Positions 8,925 to 15,195 of a stretch of DNA of 18,468 nucleotides are shown one piece after another. The notes beneath the pieces were generated by a model, which searched no databases, was not told where the DNA came from, and saw only the letters and a program-made list of their open reading frames with translations. Position numbers and translations under genes: made by a program. This DNA comes from an uncultured Ventosimonas sp. GTDB taxonomy: Bacteria > Pseudomonadota > Gammaproteobacteria > Pseudomonadales > Pseudomonadaceae. How positions within the stretch are numbered: the first letter of the stretch is position 1; every line of letters starts with the position of its first letter. The stretch is from the NCBI GenBank assembly GCA_945283395.1, contig CALYQH010000003.1:1-18468 (forward strand). Reading direction: 5' to 3'.

Positions 8925-9574
8925 TGATTTGTCAGTTAGTAGTGCTTATTTCAGGTAATGGTTCTAATTTACAAGCCATTATTGATAGTATAAAAGCGAG
9001 GCAATGTCCTGCTGCCATTAAGGCAGTCATTAGTAATAATGCTGCTGCTTTTGCCTTACAACGTGCTCAAGCGGCAGGTATAGCCACTTATGTCATAGAA
9101 CATGAACATTACCCAGATAGAGCCGCTTTTGATAGAGCACTGCTTAATTTAATAGCTGGTTTTCAGCCAGACCTTTTGGTGTTAGCCGGCTTTATGCGCA
9201 TTCTAACGACTGAATTTGTGGATCATTTTTTAGGTCGTTTAATTAATATTCATCCCTCTTTATTACCTAAATATCCTGGATTACATACGCATCAACGAGC
9301 TTTACAGGCAGCTGATAAACAACACGGCTGTAGTGTGCATTTCGTCACACCTGAGCTAGATGGTGGGCCAGTAATTATCCAAGCAGCGACTAGTATCAAG
9401 CCTAATACAACGCTAGAGCTGTTAACTAAAGAGGTAGCTGAGTTAGAACATAAGATTTACCCGTTAGCCATTCAATGGTTTGCTGAACAGCGCCTAACAT
9501 TAGTTAATAATAAACCACTATTAGATGGTAAACCTCTACCTATCAATGGATATCGTTATGTTAAAACAAATTAA
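8924..9574 (+). CDS. purN: Phosphoribosylglycinamide formyltransferase PurN
   Basis: The 10-formyl-tetrahydrofolate-dependent GAR transformylase, step 3 of IMP synthesis. The phosphate-binding SGNGSNLQA is at 10-18. The catalytic trio is N108 and H110 (INIHPSLLPKYPG) and D146 (ELDGGPV). The 216 residues are normal. Translation is coupled to purM through TAATG (shared base 8924). Its last 17 bases overlap the DUF3108 gene, making a tight three-gene unit, the same arrangement as in Pseudomonas. Confidence 0.98.
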   Translation: MICQLVVLISGNGSNLQAIIDSIKARQCPAAIKAVISNNAAAFALQRAQAAGIATYVIEHEHYPDRAAFDRALLNLIAGFQPDLLVLAGFMRILTTEFVDHFLGRLINIHPSLLPKYPGLHTHQRALQAADKQHGCSVHFVTPELDGGPVIIQAATSIKPNTTLELLTKEVAELEHKIYPLAIQWFAEQRLTLVNNKPLLDGKPLPINGYRYVKTN

Positions 9575-10295
9575 GTTTATTCTTCCTCTGTTAGTAGCAG
9601 TAAGTATAGTGGTTAATCCTGTTTATGCATGGCAACTTAAACCTTTTGAAACGACTTATACTGCTACTATTTCTAATATGCCGTTCGATGGGCAAGCCAT
9701 CTATAGCCTTACTAAAAAAGCTAATATCTGGTATTTTAAAACGCTTGCCAGTATAGCCATTGCCCAACGCGAAGAGAATAGTAGTTTTGAGTGGGATAAA
9801 GGAGTTATAAGGCCTGCTTCTTATGAGTTTCGTCAGTCTGGTTTAAAGCCTAAATGGGTAAATTTAACGTTTGATTGGAAAAAGCAATTTGTTAAAGGTT
9901 ATGTCAAAGATAAAAAGCATAATGACCAAGTATTTTTTGATTTGAAATATAACATATTGGATCAATTGTCTACCCAATTGGCTTTACAGCAGGATATAGC
10001 CAATGGTAAAAAACAAATGAGCTATCGTGTTATTGAAGATGATTTGATAGAAACTTACCAATTTAAAGTAGTAGCTAACGAAGTAATAGAAACGCCTATT
10101 GGAAAAATTAATGCGGTAAAAGTAGAGCGGATAAGAAATGAGAACCATAATAAAAGACAAACTTTTATTTGGTTTGCTAAAGATTGGAATTATACCGTTG
10201 TACAGCTTTATCATTTAGAGAAAAATGGCCAAGAATATATTATTTCTCTTGCCCAAGGATCTGTGAACGGTAAGGCTATAAAAGGTAAAGAATAG
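9558..10295 (+). CDS. Exported DUF3108 family protein of unknown function
   Basis: A 245-residue protein with a signal peptide: Lys-containing N-terminus, hydrophobic core about 7-19, cleavage after VYA at 24. The mature chain begins WQLKPFETTYTA and is rich in beta-forming and aromatic residues, as in DUF3108 proteins found downstream of purN in Pseudomonas. I know of no established function; the fold may be a periplasmic beta structure binding a hydrophobic or polymeric ligand, which is inference. Upstream in-frame starts (9525, 9546) would put charged residues ahead of the signal peptide. The ATG at 9558, with GGA seven bases before it, gives the best signal peptide. It overlaps purN by 17 bases and ends 5 bases from the convergent lipoprotein gene with no obvious terminator between. 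Confidence 0.82.
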   Translation: MLKQIKFILPLLVAVSIVVNPVYAWQLKPFETTYTATISNMPFDGQAIYSLTKKANIWYFKTLASIAIAQREENSSFEWDKGVIRPASYEFRQSGLKPKWVNLTFDWKKQFVKGYVKDKKHNDQVFFDLKYNILDQLSTQLALQQDIANGKKQMSYRVIEDDLIETYQFKVVANEVIETPIGKINAVKVERIRNENHNKRQTFIWFAKDWNYTVVQLYHLEKNGQEYIISLAQGSVNGKAIKGKE

Positions 10296-10300
10296 ACTGC

Positions 10301-10492
10301 TTATTTAGCTTGTTTTTCTAAATTGTCTATTTGTTGTTTGTGGTCATAGCCGAGCTTTTCTACTTGTTTAGCTTTATCTAAAGCTTGTATTTGACTATCT
10401 AAGAAGGTTTCTTGATGAGCATCAGGAGGCGAACAGGCGGTTAGAGCCAAAAGTATACAGGGGATACTTAGTAATAAGGTATGAGGTTTCAT
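10301..10492 (-). CDS. Small predicted lipoprotein (63 aa)
   Basis: It begins MKPHTLLLSIPCILLALTAC, a lipoprotein signal peptide with lipobox LTAC and acylated Cys at 20. The mature 44 residues are polar and heptad-like (SQIQALDKAKQVEKLG ... QIDNLEKQAK) and probably form one amphipathic or coiled-coil helix. Residue S21 after the Cys is compatible with outer-membrane sorting. Function is unknown; short lipoproteins of this kind occur next to DUF3108 genes in Pseudomonas relatives, from memory. The ATG at 10492 is preceded by AGAGATCTTT, a modest ribosome-binding site. It is divergent from the permease gene. Confidence 0.75.
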   Translation of the reverse strand: MKPHTLLLSIPCILLALTACSPPDAHQETFLDSQIQALDKAKQVEKLGYDHKQQIDNLEKQAK

Positions 10493-10514
10493 AAAGATCT
10501 CTAACTTAACTATT

Positions 10515-10540
10515 AATTAGCTTATTATTGTAAGCTAATT
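10515..10540. repeat. Perfect 10-bp inverted repeat between the divergent lipoprotein and permease genes
   Basis: AATTAGCTTA (10515-10524) and TAAGCTAATT (10531-10540) flank a 6-base spacer. No U-tract follows on either strand, so it is more likely a dimeric regulator site than a terminator. A possible aroP promoter is TTGTAA (10528-10533), 16 bases, TATCCT (10550-10555), in which case the right arm covers the -35. It does not match the TyrR box TGTAAA-N6-TTTACA. Confidence 0.5.
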
Positions 10541-10576
10541 TTGGTAGTGTATCCTAGTTATTAGTTGATTTATATG

Positions 10577-10582
10577 AAGGAG
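10577..10582 (+). promoter_or_regulatory. Ribosome-binding site that fixes a GTG start for the permease
   Basis: A perfect AAGGAG at 10577-10582 is 6 bases from GTG at 10589. Upstream in-frame TTG (10565) and ATG (10574) would place this site inside the gene, so GTG is favoured. Confidence 0.7.
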
Positions 10583-10588
10583 TTTTTA

Positions 10589-11944
10589 GTGCGTCATACT
10601 GACTCAACAGGCCATTTATCCCGTGGTTTGAGCAATAGACATATCCAACTTATTGCGTTAGGTGGAGCGATAGGTACAGGTTTATTTTTAGGCTCATCTA
10701 AGGCTATTCAAATTACTGGACCAGCTATTCTATTGGGATACTCAGTAAGTGGTTTTATAGCTTTTATGATCATGCGTCAGTTGGCTGAAATGACAGTTGA
10801 GGAACCAGTAGCAGGTTCTTTTAGTCATTTTGCTTATCGCTATTGGGGTAATTTTGCGGGCTTTACTTCTGGTTGGAATTATTGGTTACTCTATGTGCTA
10901 GTGAGTATGTCTGAATTAACAGCTGCTGCGGGATATATTCAAAAATGGTTACCTTATCTTCCTACATGGGTCTCAGTACTAAGCTGTTTTATTCTCATTA
11001 ATGCAGTAAATCTTACCGCTGTAAAAATTTATGGTGAAGTTGAATTTTGGTTTGCCATTATTAAAGTAATAGCGGTATCGGCTATGATTTTATTTGGCGG
11101 CTACCTATTATTTGCTGATAAGGCAGGACCAGATGCTGCGGTTAGTAATTTATGGGCCTATGGATTTATGCCTTATGGTCTATCTGGCCTGATCTTTGCG
11201 CTGGCTATTATCATGTTTTCTTTTGGTGGATTAGAGTTAATAGGTATAACCGCGGCAGAAGCAGAAAATCCTGAAAAAACCATTCCTAAGGCCACTAATC
11301 AGGCTATTTATAGAATTCTAATTTTTTATATTGGAGCATTAACCGTATTATTATGTTTGCATCCTTGGCCGCAAATTGATCCCAATAAAAGCGCCTTTGT
11401 TACAGTATTTGAGATGTTGGATGAAAATCTTATTTCGCATATTTTGAATTTCGTGGTGTTGACTGCGGCTTTGTCTGTTTATAACAGTGGCTTGTATTGT
11501 AATAGTAGGATGTTATATGGGTTAGCAGAGCAGGGTAATGCACCTAAGTTGCTAATGTACACTAATCATAGAGGTACACCTATTTTTGCGGTAATGTTAT
11601 CCGGACTTGCCACCTTAACCGCTGTAGTGCTCAATTACTTTGTGCCTGAAGAAGCGTTCCATATTCTTATGGCATTGGTGGTTTCTGCATTAGTAATTAA
11701 TTGGATGATGATTAGTTATACTCATCTTATGTTTAGACGATATAAAGCTCAAGAGGAAGTAGTCACTAAATTTAAGGCATTGTTTTATCCAGTTGGTAAT
11801 GTTATTTGTTTAGTTTTTCTCTTAGGAATTTTAGTCATTTTGGCATTTGATGTGAAAACTAGATTATCAGTAGAGCTGATTCCTATTTGGGTTATTATTT
11901 TAGCCATAGGTTATAAATTAAAATTGCATTTTCATAAGGGTTAA
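10589..11944 (+). CDS. aroP: Aromatic amino acid permease, AroP type
   Basis: An inner-membrane proton symporter of the APC superfamily (AAT family), about 12 membrane helices in 451 residues. The N-terminal LSRGLSNRHIQLIALGGAIG with GTGLFLGS is the TM1 substrate-binding signature, followed by AEMTVEEPVAGSFSHFAYRY and later MFSFGGLELIGITAAEAENP. The chain follows E. coli AroP/PheP from end to end, including ALSVYNSGLYCNSRML and LMALVVSALVINW, so uptake of Phe, Tyr and Trp is the best prediction; AroP versus PheP cannot be settled by eye. GTG at 10589 with AAGGAG is the preferred start. It sits upstream of ratA, where many Pseudomonas genomes have smpB, and the 23 bases to ratA contain no terminator. 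Confidence 0.85.
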   Translation: MRHTDSTGHLSRGLSNRHIQLIALGGAIGTGLFLGSSKAIQITGPAILLGYSVSGFIAFMIMRQLAEMTVEEPVAGSFSHFAYRYWGNFAGFTSGWNYWLLYVLVSMSELTAAAGYIQKWLPYLPTWVSVLSCFILINAVNLTAVKIYGEVEFWFAIIKVIAVSAMILFGGYLLFADKAGPDAAVSNLWAYGFMPYGLSGLIFALAIIMFSFGGLELIGITAAEAENPEKTIPKATNQAIYRILIFYIGALTVLLCLHPWPQIDPNKSAFVTVFEMLDENLISHILNFVVLTAALSVYNSGLYCNSRMLYGLAEQGNAPKLLMYTNHRGTPIFAVMLSGLATLTAVVLNYFVPEEAFHILMALVVSALVINWMMISYTHLMFRRYKAQEEVVTKFKALFYPVGNVICLVFLLGILVILAFDVKTRLSVELIPIWVIILAIGYKLKLHFHKG

Positions 11945-11967
11945 ATTTTTTTTATATTAGGATCATT

Positions 11968-12402
11968 ATGACTATACATGTTGAACGTTCAGCTTTGCTA
12001 CCTTACTCTGCCCATCAGATGTATTGTTTAGTAAATGATGTAACAAAATACCCTGAATTTTTACCTTGGTGTAGTGGAGCAGTAATACTCGCCGAATCAG
12101 CTACTACCATGAGTGCCAAATTGCTAATAGCAAAGGGGCCTATTAAACAATATTTAATTACTAATAATAAGATAGTACCTGATGTTTCTATTGAAATAAA
12201 TTTACAAGAAGGTCCTTTTCAAAAGTTACATGGTTTATGGACTTTTCAGCAGCTTAATGATGAAGCTTGTAAAATCAATTTTACCATGGAATTCGATTAT
12301 AATAGTATGATCATGAAAGCTACGTTAGGCCATCTTTTTAATAAAGCAGCAGGGAGTATGGTTGAGATTTTCTCACAAAGAGCTAAGTACCTTTATGGCT
12401 GA
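11968..12402 (+). CDS. ratA: RatA / COQ10-like START-domain protein
   Basis: A 144-residue polyketide-cyclase/COQ10 (START-like) protein. Family landmarks are VERSALLPYSAHQMYCLVND, then VTKYPEFLPWCSGA, ending in a helix with GSMVEIFSQRAKYLYG. E. coli RatA was described as an inhibitor of 70S formation, whereas the eukaryotic COQ10 relatives bind ubiquinone; a role linked to quinones or respiration is also argued for bacterial members. The ATG at 11968 has AGGAT four bases upstream. Its last eight bases overlap rnfH. The order ratA-rnfH with convergent bamE and divergent fur is the Pseudomonas arrangement. Confidence 0.93.
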   Translation: MTIHVERSALLPYSAHQMYCLVNDVTKYPEFLPWCSGAVILAESATTMSAKLLIAKGPIKQYLITNNKIVPDVSIEINLQEGPFQKLHGLWTFQQLNDEACKINFTMEFDYNSMIMKATLGHLFNKAAGSMVEIFSQRAKYLYG

Positions 12403-12697
12403 TACCATAACTATAGAGGTGGCATTTGCACTGGCTGAGCAACAGACCTTATTAGCTCTATCTGTGGCGAAAGGAACCAGTGTATTAGAAGCTATTGAGT
12501 TAAGTGGTATCCTTTTGCAATATCCTGCAATAAACCTATCTCTAAACCCTATTGGTATTTTCGGTAAAAGAATTGTAAATCCGCAAGCTTATGAGTTAAT
12601 GGAAGGTGATAGGATTGAAATCTATAGACCGCTATTGGCTGATCCTAAAGAGGCGAGAAGGCATAGAGCTGAGCAAGCAGCTGCTAAAAAGGTCTGA
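12395..12697 (+). CDS. rnfH: RnfH family protein (ubiquitin-like fold)
   Basis: A small UPF0125/RnfH protein of 100 residues with a predicted beta-grasp fold: ITIEVAFALAEQQ (first strands), VAKGTSVLEAIELSG (helix), IGIFGKRI, then the signature GDRIEIYRPLLADPKEARRHRAEQA near the C-terminus. The molecular role is not settled; the name comes from its presence in some rnf clusters. The ATG at 12395 overlaps ratA (ATGGCTGA), giving the standard N-terminus MADTITIEVAFA. An upstream in-frame TTG at 12362 would add 11 non-conserved residues and is rejected. The stop codon lies inside a hairpin that serves as terminator for bamE on the other strand. Confidence 0.92.
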   Translation: MADTITIEVAFALAEQQTLLALSVAKGTSVLEAIELSGILLQYPAINLSLNPIGIFGKRIVNPQAYELMEGDRIEIYRPLLADPKEARRHRAEQAAAKKV

Positions 12698-12718
12698 TAA
12701 TGGCAATTATCAGACCTT
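12689..12718 (-). terminator. Terminator of bamE, overlapping the rnfH stop codon
   Basis: A perfect 13-bp stem, AAGGTCTGATAAT (12689-12701) with ATTATCAGACCTT (12706-12718), has a 4-base loop. On the minus strand it is followed by a T run (complement of 12685-12690), so it is a standard intrinsic terminator for bamE. On the plus strand no T tract follows, so rnfH is terminated less well, if at all. Confidence 0.85.
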
Positions 12719-12740
12719 GTGATTAAAGGTAAAGTATTAA

Positions 12741-13217
12741 TTAGAGAGTGTCGGGTACAGGAATAGGAATTAACTCAGCATCATCCACTTCTTTTTGAAT
12801 ATGCTTTTCGACATTGTTATCTTTGTCTGTTGGGGATTGTCGATGGCCTGCATCAGTAGGTTTGCCACCTAAGATTTCTTCATCTCTGGTCATTCCTGGT
12901 AAGAAATCTCCAGCAAGACCTGCCAGTTGTTCATTAGCATCGAAAGAAAGTACTACATTTTCTTGCCGCAAAGCACCACCACCTGGTTGAATACTATAGA
13001 TATAGTCCCAACGATTGGCATGAAAGGGATCTTGAATAAGCGGAGTGCCCATTAAGTATTTAATTTGGGCTTTAGTCATACCTGGACGTAGCTGATTTAT
13101 CATATCCTGAGTAATAATATTACCCTGTTGAATGTCTATCTTGTAAACACTACAGCCAGAGAAGGTTAACAGGCCCATTATCATGCCCGCTATTAGGGAA
13201 AATTTGGGGGTTTGCAT
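12741..13217 (-). CDS. bamE: Outer membrane assembly lipoprotein BamE (OmlA/SmpA)
   Basis: A lipoprotein subunit of the beta-barrel assembly machine, anchored in the inner leaflet of the outer membrane. The signal peptide ends in the lipobox FSGC with acylated C22. The SmpA/OmlA domain follows (about 25-105) with the conserved [38 protein letters not shown] and the loop IQPGGG. Residues about 110-158 are an acidic, low-complexity tail not present in E. coli BamE but comparable in size to the one on Pseudomonas OmlA. The ATG at 13217 has a weak ribosome-binding site (GGAAAT about 11 bases upstream). It is divergent from fur, as in Pseudomonas, and convergent with rnfH. Confidence 0.95.
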   Translation of the reverse strand: MQTPKFSLIAGMIMGLLTFSGCSVYKIDIQQGNIITQDMINQLRPGMTKAQIKYLMGTPLIQDPFHANRWDYIYSIQPGGGALRQENVVLSFDANEQLAGLAGDFLPGMTRDEEILGGKPTDAGHRQSPTDKDNNVEKHIQKEVDDAELIPIPVPDTL

Positions 13218-13312
13218 TAGAAACGGATTTCCACTCTATCATATTGTATAGTTAAAATGATAATATCATATCCGTATTATAGCTTATTACCAAGATTAAA
13301 GTGAGAAAACAT
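13218..13312. promoter_or_regulatory. Divergent bamE / fur promoter region with a Fur-box-like palindrome
   Basis: ATGATA-A-TATCAT at 13257-13269 is a 6-1-6 palindrome containing GATAAT, the core hexamer of the Fur box (GATAATGATAATCATTATC). It matches only part of that consensus. A plausible but weak fur promoter is TTAAAA (13252-13257), 17 bases, TATTAT (13275-13280), which would place the palindrome in the spacer. Autoregulation of fur is therefore possible but not shown. Confidence 0.35.
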
Positions 13313-13717
13313 ATGGAAAAAAATAACGAGTTGAGAAAAGCAGGTCTAAAAGTTACCTTGCCTAGAGTTAAAATATTACAGCTATTAGATGCTGCTGATA
13401 ACAAACATATGAGTGCTGAAGATGTTTATAAGTCACTCATCGATTCTGGCGAAGATGTAGGTCTGGCAACTGTCTATCGGGTATTAACACAATTTGAAGC
13501 AGCTGGTTTAGTGGTGCGTCATAATTTTGATGGTGGTCATGCAGTATTTGAGTTAGCTGATGGTGATCATCATGATCATATGGTGTGTATCGATTCTGGC
13601 GAAGTCATTGAATTTGTCGATAAAGAAATAGAGCAAATACAACATAAAATTGCAGAACGCTTGGGATTTGAATTAGTAGATCATAACCTAGTGCTTTATG
13701 TGAAAAAGAAAAAATAA
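13313..13717 (+). CDS. fur: Ferric uptake regulator Fur
   Basis: An iron-responsive DNA-binding repressor of 134 residues. The winged helix spans about 1-82, with recognition helix DVGLATVYRVLTQFEAAGLV. The dimerization domain has the metal ligands H32, E80, H86, H87, D88 and H89 (DGDHHDHMVC) and H124. Only C92 of the usual CxxC is present; position 95 is Ser. Pseudomonas Fur also has a single cysteine, so this is lineage-typical, not damage. The C-terminus VLYVKKKK matches too. The ATG at 13313 gives MEKNNELRKAGLKVTLPR, the standard N-terminus; the GTG at 13301 would add four residues. A 16-bp direct repeat encoding IDSGE occurs twice (13439-13454, 13589-13604). Downstream is a hairpin and convergent ppa. 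Confidence 0.97.
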   Translation: MEKNNELRKAGLKVTLPRVKILQLLDAADNKHMSAEDVYKSLIDSGEDVGLATVYRVLTQFEAAGLVVRHNFDGGHAVFELADGDHHDHMVCIDSGEVIEFVDKEIEQIQHKIAERLGFELVDHNLVLYVKKKK

Positions 13718-13834
13718 CTTTAATTAAGAAGTATTTGTTATTCTTTATATGAGGTTACTTTACCTAACAATAATAATAAATTATTGCGTGATAAGCTGCG
13801 AATAGAAATATGTTTAAAGTATTAGTATTTAATG

Positions 13835-13856
13835 CCCCTCTTCGTGAGAGGAGGGG
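13835..13856. repeat. GC-rich hairpin with GTGA loop between fur and ppa
   Basis: CCCCTCTTC (13835-13843) pairs with GAGGAGGGG (13848-13856) along nine positions with one G-T wobble, closing a GTGA (GNRA-type) tetraloop. It stands out in this AT-rich DNA. Neither strand has a T run after it, so it is not a textbook intrinsic terminator, though its position between convergent genes suggests transcript ends or RNA-end protection. The rest of 13718-13834 is AT-rich with nothing recognisable except CAATAAT/ATTATTG arms at 13768-13786. Confidence 0.65.
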
Positions 13857-13868
13857 ATAAATGAGCCA

Positions 13869-14396
13869 TTATTTTTTATAAGCTTTTACTGCTTTTTCTA
13901 TATGGGCTTTAGCCGCATTAGAGTCTGCCCATCCTTCTACTTTAACCCATTTGCCTTTTTCTAAATCTTTATAATGTTCAAAAAAGTGCTTAATTTGATC
14001 TAGCAATAATTGTGGAAGATCAGAACATTCTTTTACATCTTTGTATAGTGGCGTTATTTTTTCATGGGGAACTGCTACTAATTTAGCATCTCCACCTGCT
14101 TCATCAGTCATATTAAGCACCCCGATAGGACGAGCACGAATCACCGAACCTGGTGCGACAGGATACGGAGTGATAACTAATACATCTAGCGGATCACCAT
14201 CGTCAGCTAAGGTATTAGGGATATAACCGTAGTTAGCAGGATAGAACATAGGAGTAGCTAAAAAACGATCGACAAATAAGGTATCAGAATCTTTGTCTAT
14301 TTCGTATTTAATAGGGGTGTGGTTGGCAGGGATTTCAATAGCAACATAGATGTCATTGGGAACATCTTTACCTGCGGGAATCTTGCTATAGCTCAT
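13869..14396 (-). CDS. ppa: Inorganic pyrophosphatase (family I)
   Basis: A soluble Mg2+-dependent enzyme that hydrolyses pyrophosphate to two phosphates and so pulls biosynthetic reactions forward. Active-site residues follow the E. coli pattern: E21, K30, E32, R44, then the signature DDGDPLDV with D66, D68 and D71, and D99, D104 and K106 in TDEAGGDAK. The 175 residues match E. coli Ppa; bacterial family I enzymes are usually hexamers. The ATG at 14396 has GGAG (complement of 14404-14407) seven bases upstream, a good ribosome-binding site. It is convergent with fur; in Pseudomonas the gene after fur is usually recN, so this neighbour is a rearrangement. Confidence 0.97.
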   Translation of the reverse strand: MSYSKIPAGKDVPNDIYVAIEIPANHTPIKYEIDKDSDTLFVDRFLATPMFYPANYGYIPNTLADDGDPLDVLVITPYPVAPGSVIRARPIGVLNMTDEAGGDAKLVAVPHEKITPLYKDVKECSDLPQLLLDQIKHFFEHYKDLEKGKWVKVEGWADSNAAKAHIEKAVKAYKK

Positions 14397-14749
14397 TGAG
14401 TTGCTCCAATTATCAATAGAATGTAGTCTAGTTGAACAGCAAAAAAGATTGATTTATTAGCAGTCCATTTAATAGATATGCCGAGCTGTCATAATAGAAA
14501 TTTTATCGCAAAAAGCTTACTAGCGGTAATTATTTTCATAAGCTTGTTAGGGTCGCTAAGCATAGATTGTGGCTTGTTAATCAGCTTTGATAATGGGTTA
14601 AGCGGTATAGTTGATTATGACCACGCAATGTCTTCTTCAATTAATTTACTTATAGAGTAGTCGTTAAGTTATAGAAATAATGTGTTATTTATCATTACTC
14701 ATATAATAGGGCGGAGCAGCATTCTCTGCTATAAGATTCGAAAAGTTCG
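14397..14749. other. 353-base stretch with no confident gene
   Basis: The stretch holds the 5' side of ppa, one doubtful 60-codon ORF (14478-14660, listed separately) and the 3' flank of the GNAT gene. Near 14716-14731 AGCAG and CTGCT make a short 5-bp stem (6-base loop) with no T tract on either strand. I see no tRNA, no long repeat and no insertion-sequence ends. Confidence 0.5.
14478..14660 (+). CDS. Doubtful small ORF: 60-residue protein with one hydrophobic segment
   Basis: The ORF runs from ATG at 14478 to TAG. It predicts a basic N-terminus (CHNRNFIAK), a hydrophobic stretch at about 12-28 (SLLAVIIFISLLGSL), and a polar tail with DYDHAMSSS. That is a plausible signal-anchor or exported small protein, but I recognise no family. 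Against it: no Shine-Dalgarno before the ATG, and frequent AGC serine codons where neighbours favour AGT and TCT. It lies alone between the divergently oriented ends of ppa and the GNAT gene. It may be real, a decayed gene, or chance. Confidence 0.3.
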   Translation: MPSCHNRNFIAKSLLAVIIFISLLGSLSIDCGLLISFDNGLSGIVDYDHAMSSSINLLIE

Positions 14750-15190
14750 TTATAAGGTTAATTGATAAGTATGCCAAATGGTCTTGTTAGCTATTTTGTC
14801 ATAAAAGGCTTTAGCTCTATAGTTATTTTCTCTGGTAATCCATCTTATAAATAACCAATTTTTTGATTCAGCTAGTAGCTTAAGGTGTGCCATTAACTGA
14901 TTAGCAACACCTTTGCCTCGATAGGGTAGGATAACGAATAAATCGTCAAGATAACCCACTTTTTTGCCATTTAAAGGTGAAAGCTGTTCTTTAGCATGGG
15001 CTAATCCTACCATCTGATTATCTACTATGGCGACTAAGCAGAAAATTTTTTGATCCATTAGCCATTGCCATAACGTCTCAACACTTGCTGCATCAAAAGT
15101 TCTTCGGCAGAAAGCAATATACCCACTATAAAGTTCCAGCCACTGATCATGATCGGCAGCAGTGATTGCTCTAACCAGAATATTAGCCAT
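14750..15190 (-). CDS. GNAT family N-acetyltransferase
   Basis: A 146-residue GNAT acetyltransferase that transfers acetyl from acetyl-CoA to an unknown amine. The acetyl-CoA-binding motif A is LDDLFVILPYRGKGVANQLM, with the pyrophosphate loop RGKGVA at 91-96. ENNYRAKAFYDKI (121-133) is the motif B region with the conserved Asn and Tyr seen in many small-molecule acetyltransferases. The substrate cannot be read from sequence. The ATG at 15190 is 5 bases after the hisF stop, and its ribosome-binding site is weak, so it is probably translated with hisF and is the last gene of the his unit. A role in histidine synthesis is not implied. Confidence 0.85.
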   Translation of the reverse strand: MANILVRAITAADHDQWLELYSGYIAFCRRTFDAASVETLWQWLMDQKIFCLVAIVDNQMVGLAHAKEQLSPLNGKKVGYLDDLFVILPYRGKGVANQLMAHLKLLAESKNWLFIRWITRENNYRAKAFYDKIANKTIWHTYQLTL

Positions 15191-15195
15191 ATTGA

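Noticed and set aside
10515..10540. TyrR operator for aroP
   Set aside because: The spacer is 6 as in TyrR boxes, but the arms (AATTAGCTTA/TAAGCTAATT) do not match TGTAAA/TTTACA.
11968..12697. ratA-rnfH as a toxin-antitoxin module
   Set aside because: Although RatA and RatB names suggest a toxin-antitoxin pair, both are widely conserved single-copy chromosomal genes in this context and RnfH is not an established antitoxin. I treat them as housekeeping genes.
13589..13604. Fur with Ser in place of the second Cys as a damaged protein
   Set aside because: Pseudomonas Fur naturally has one cysteine at this place; all other metal ligands and the full length are intact.
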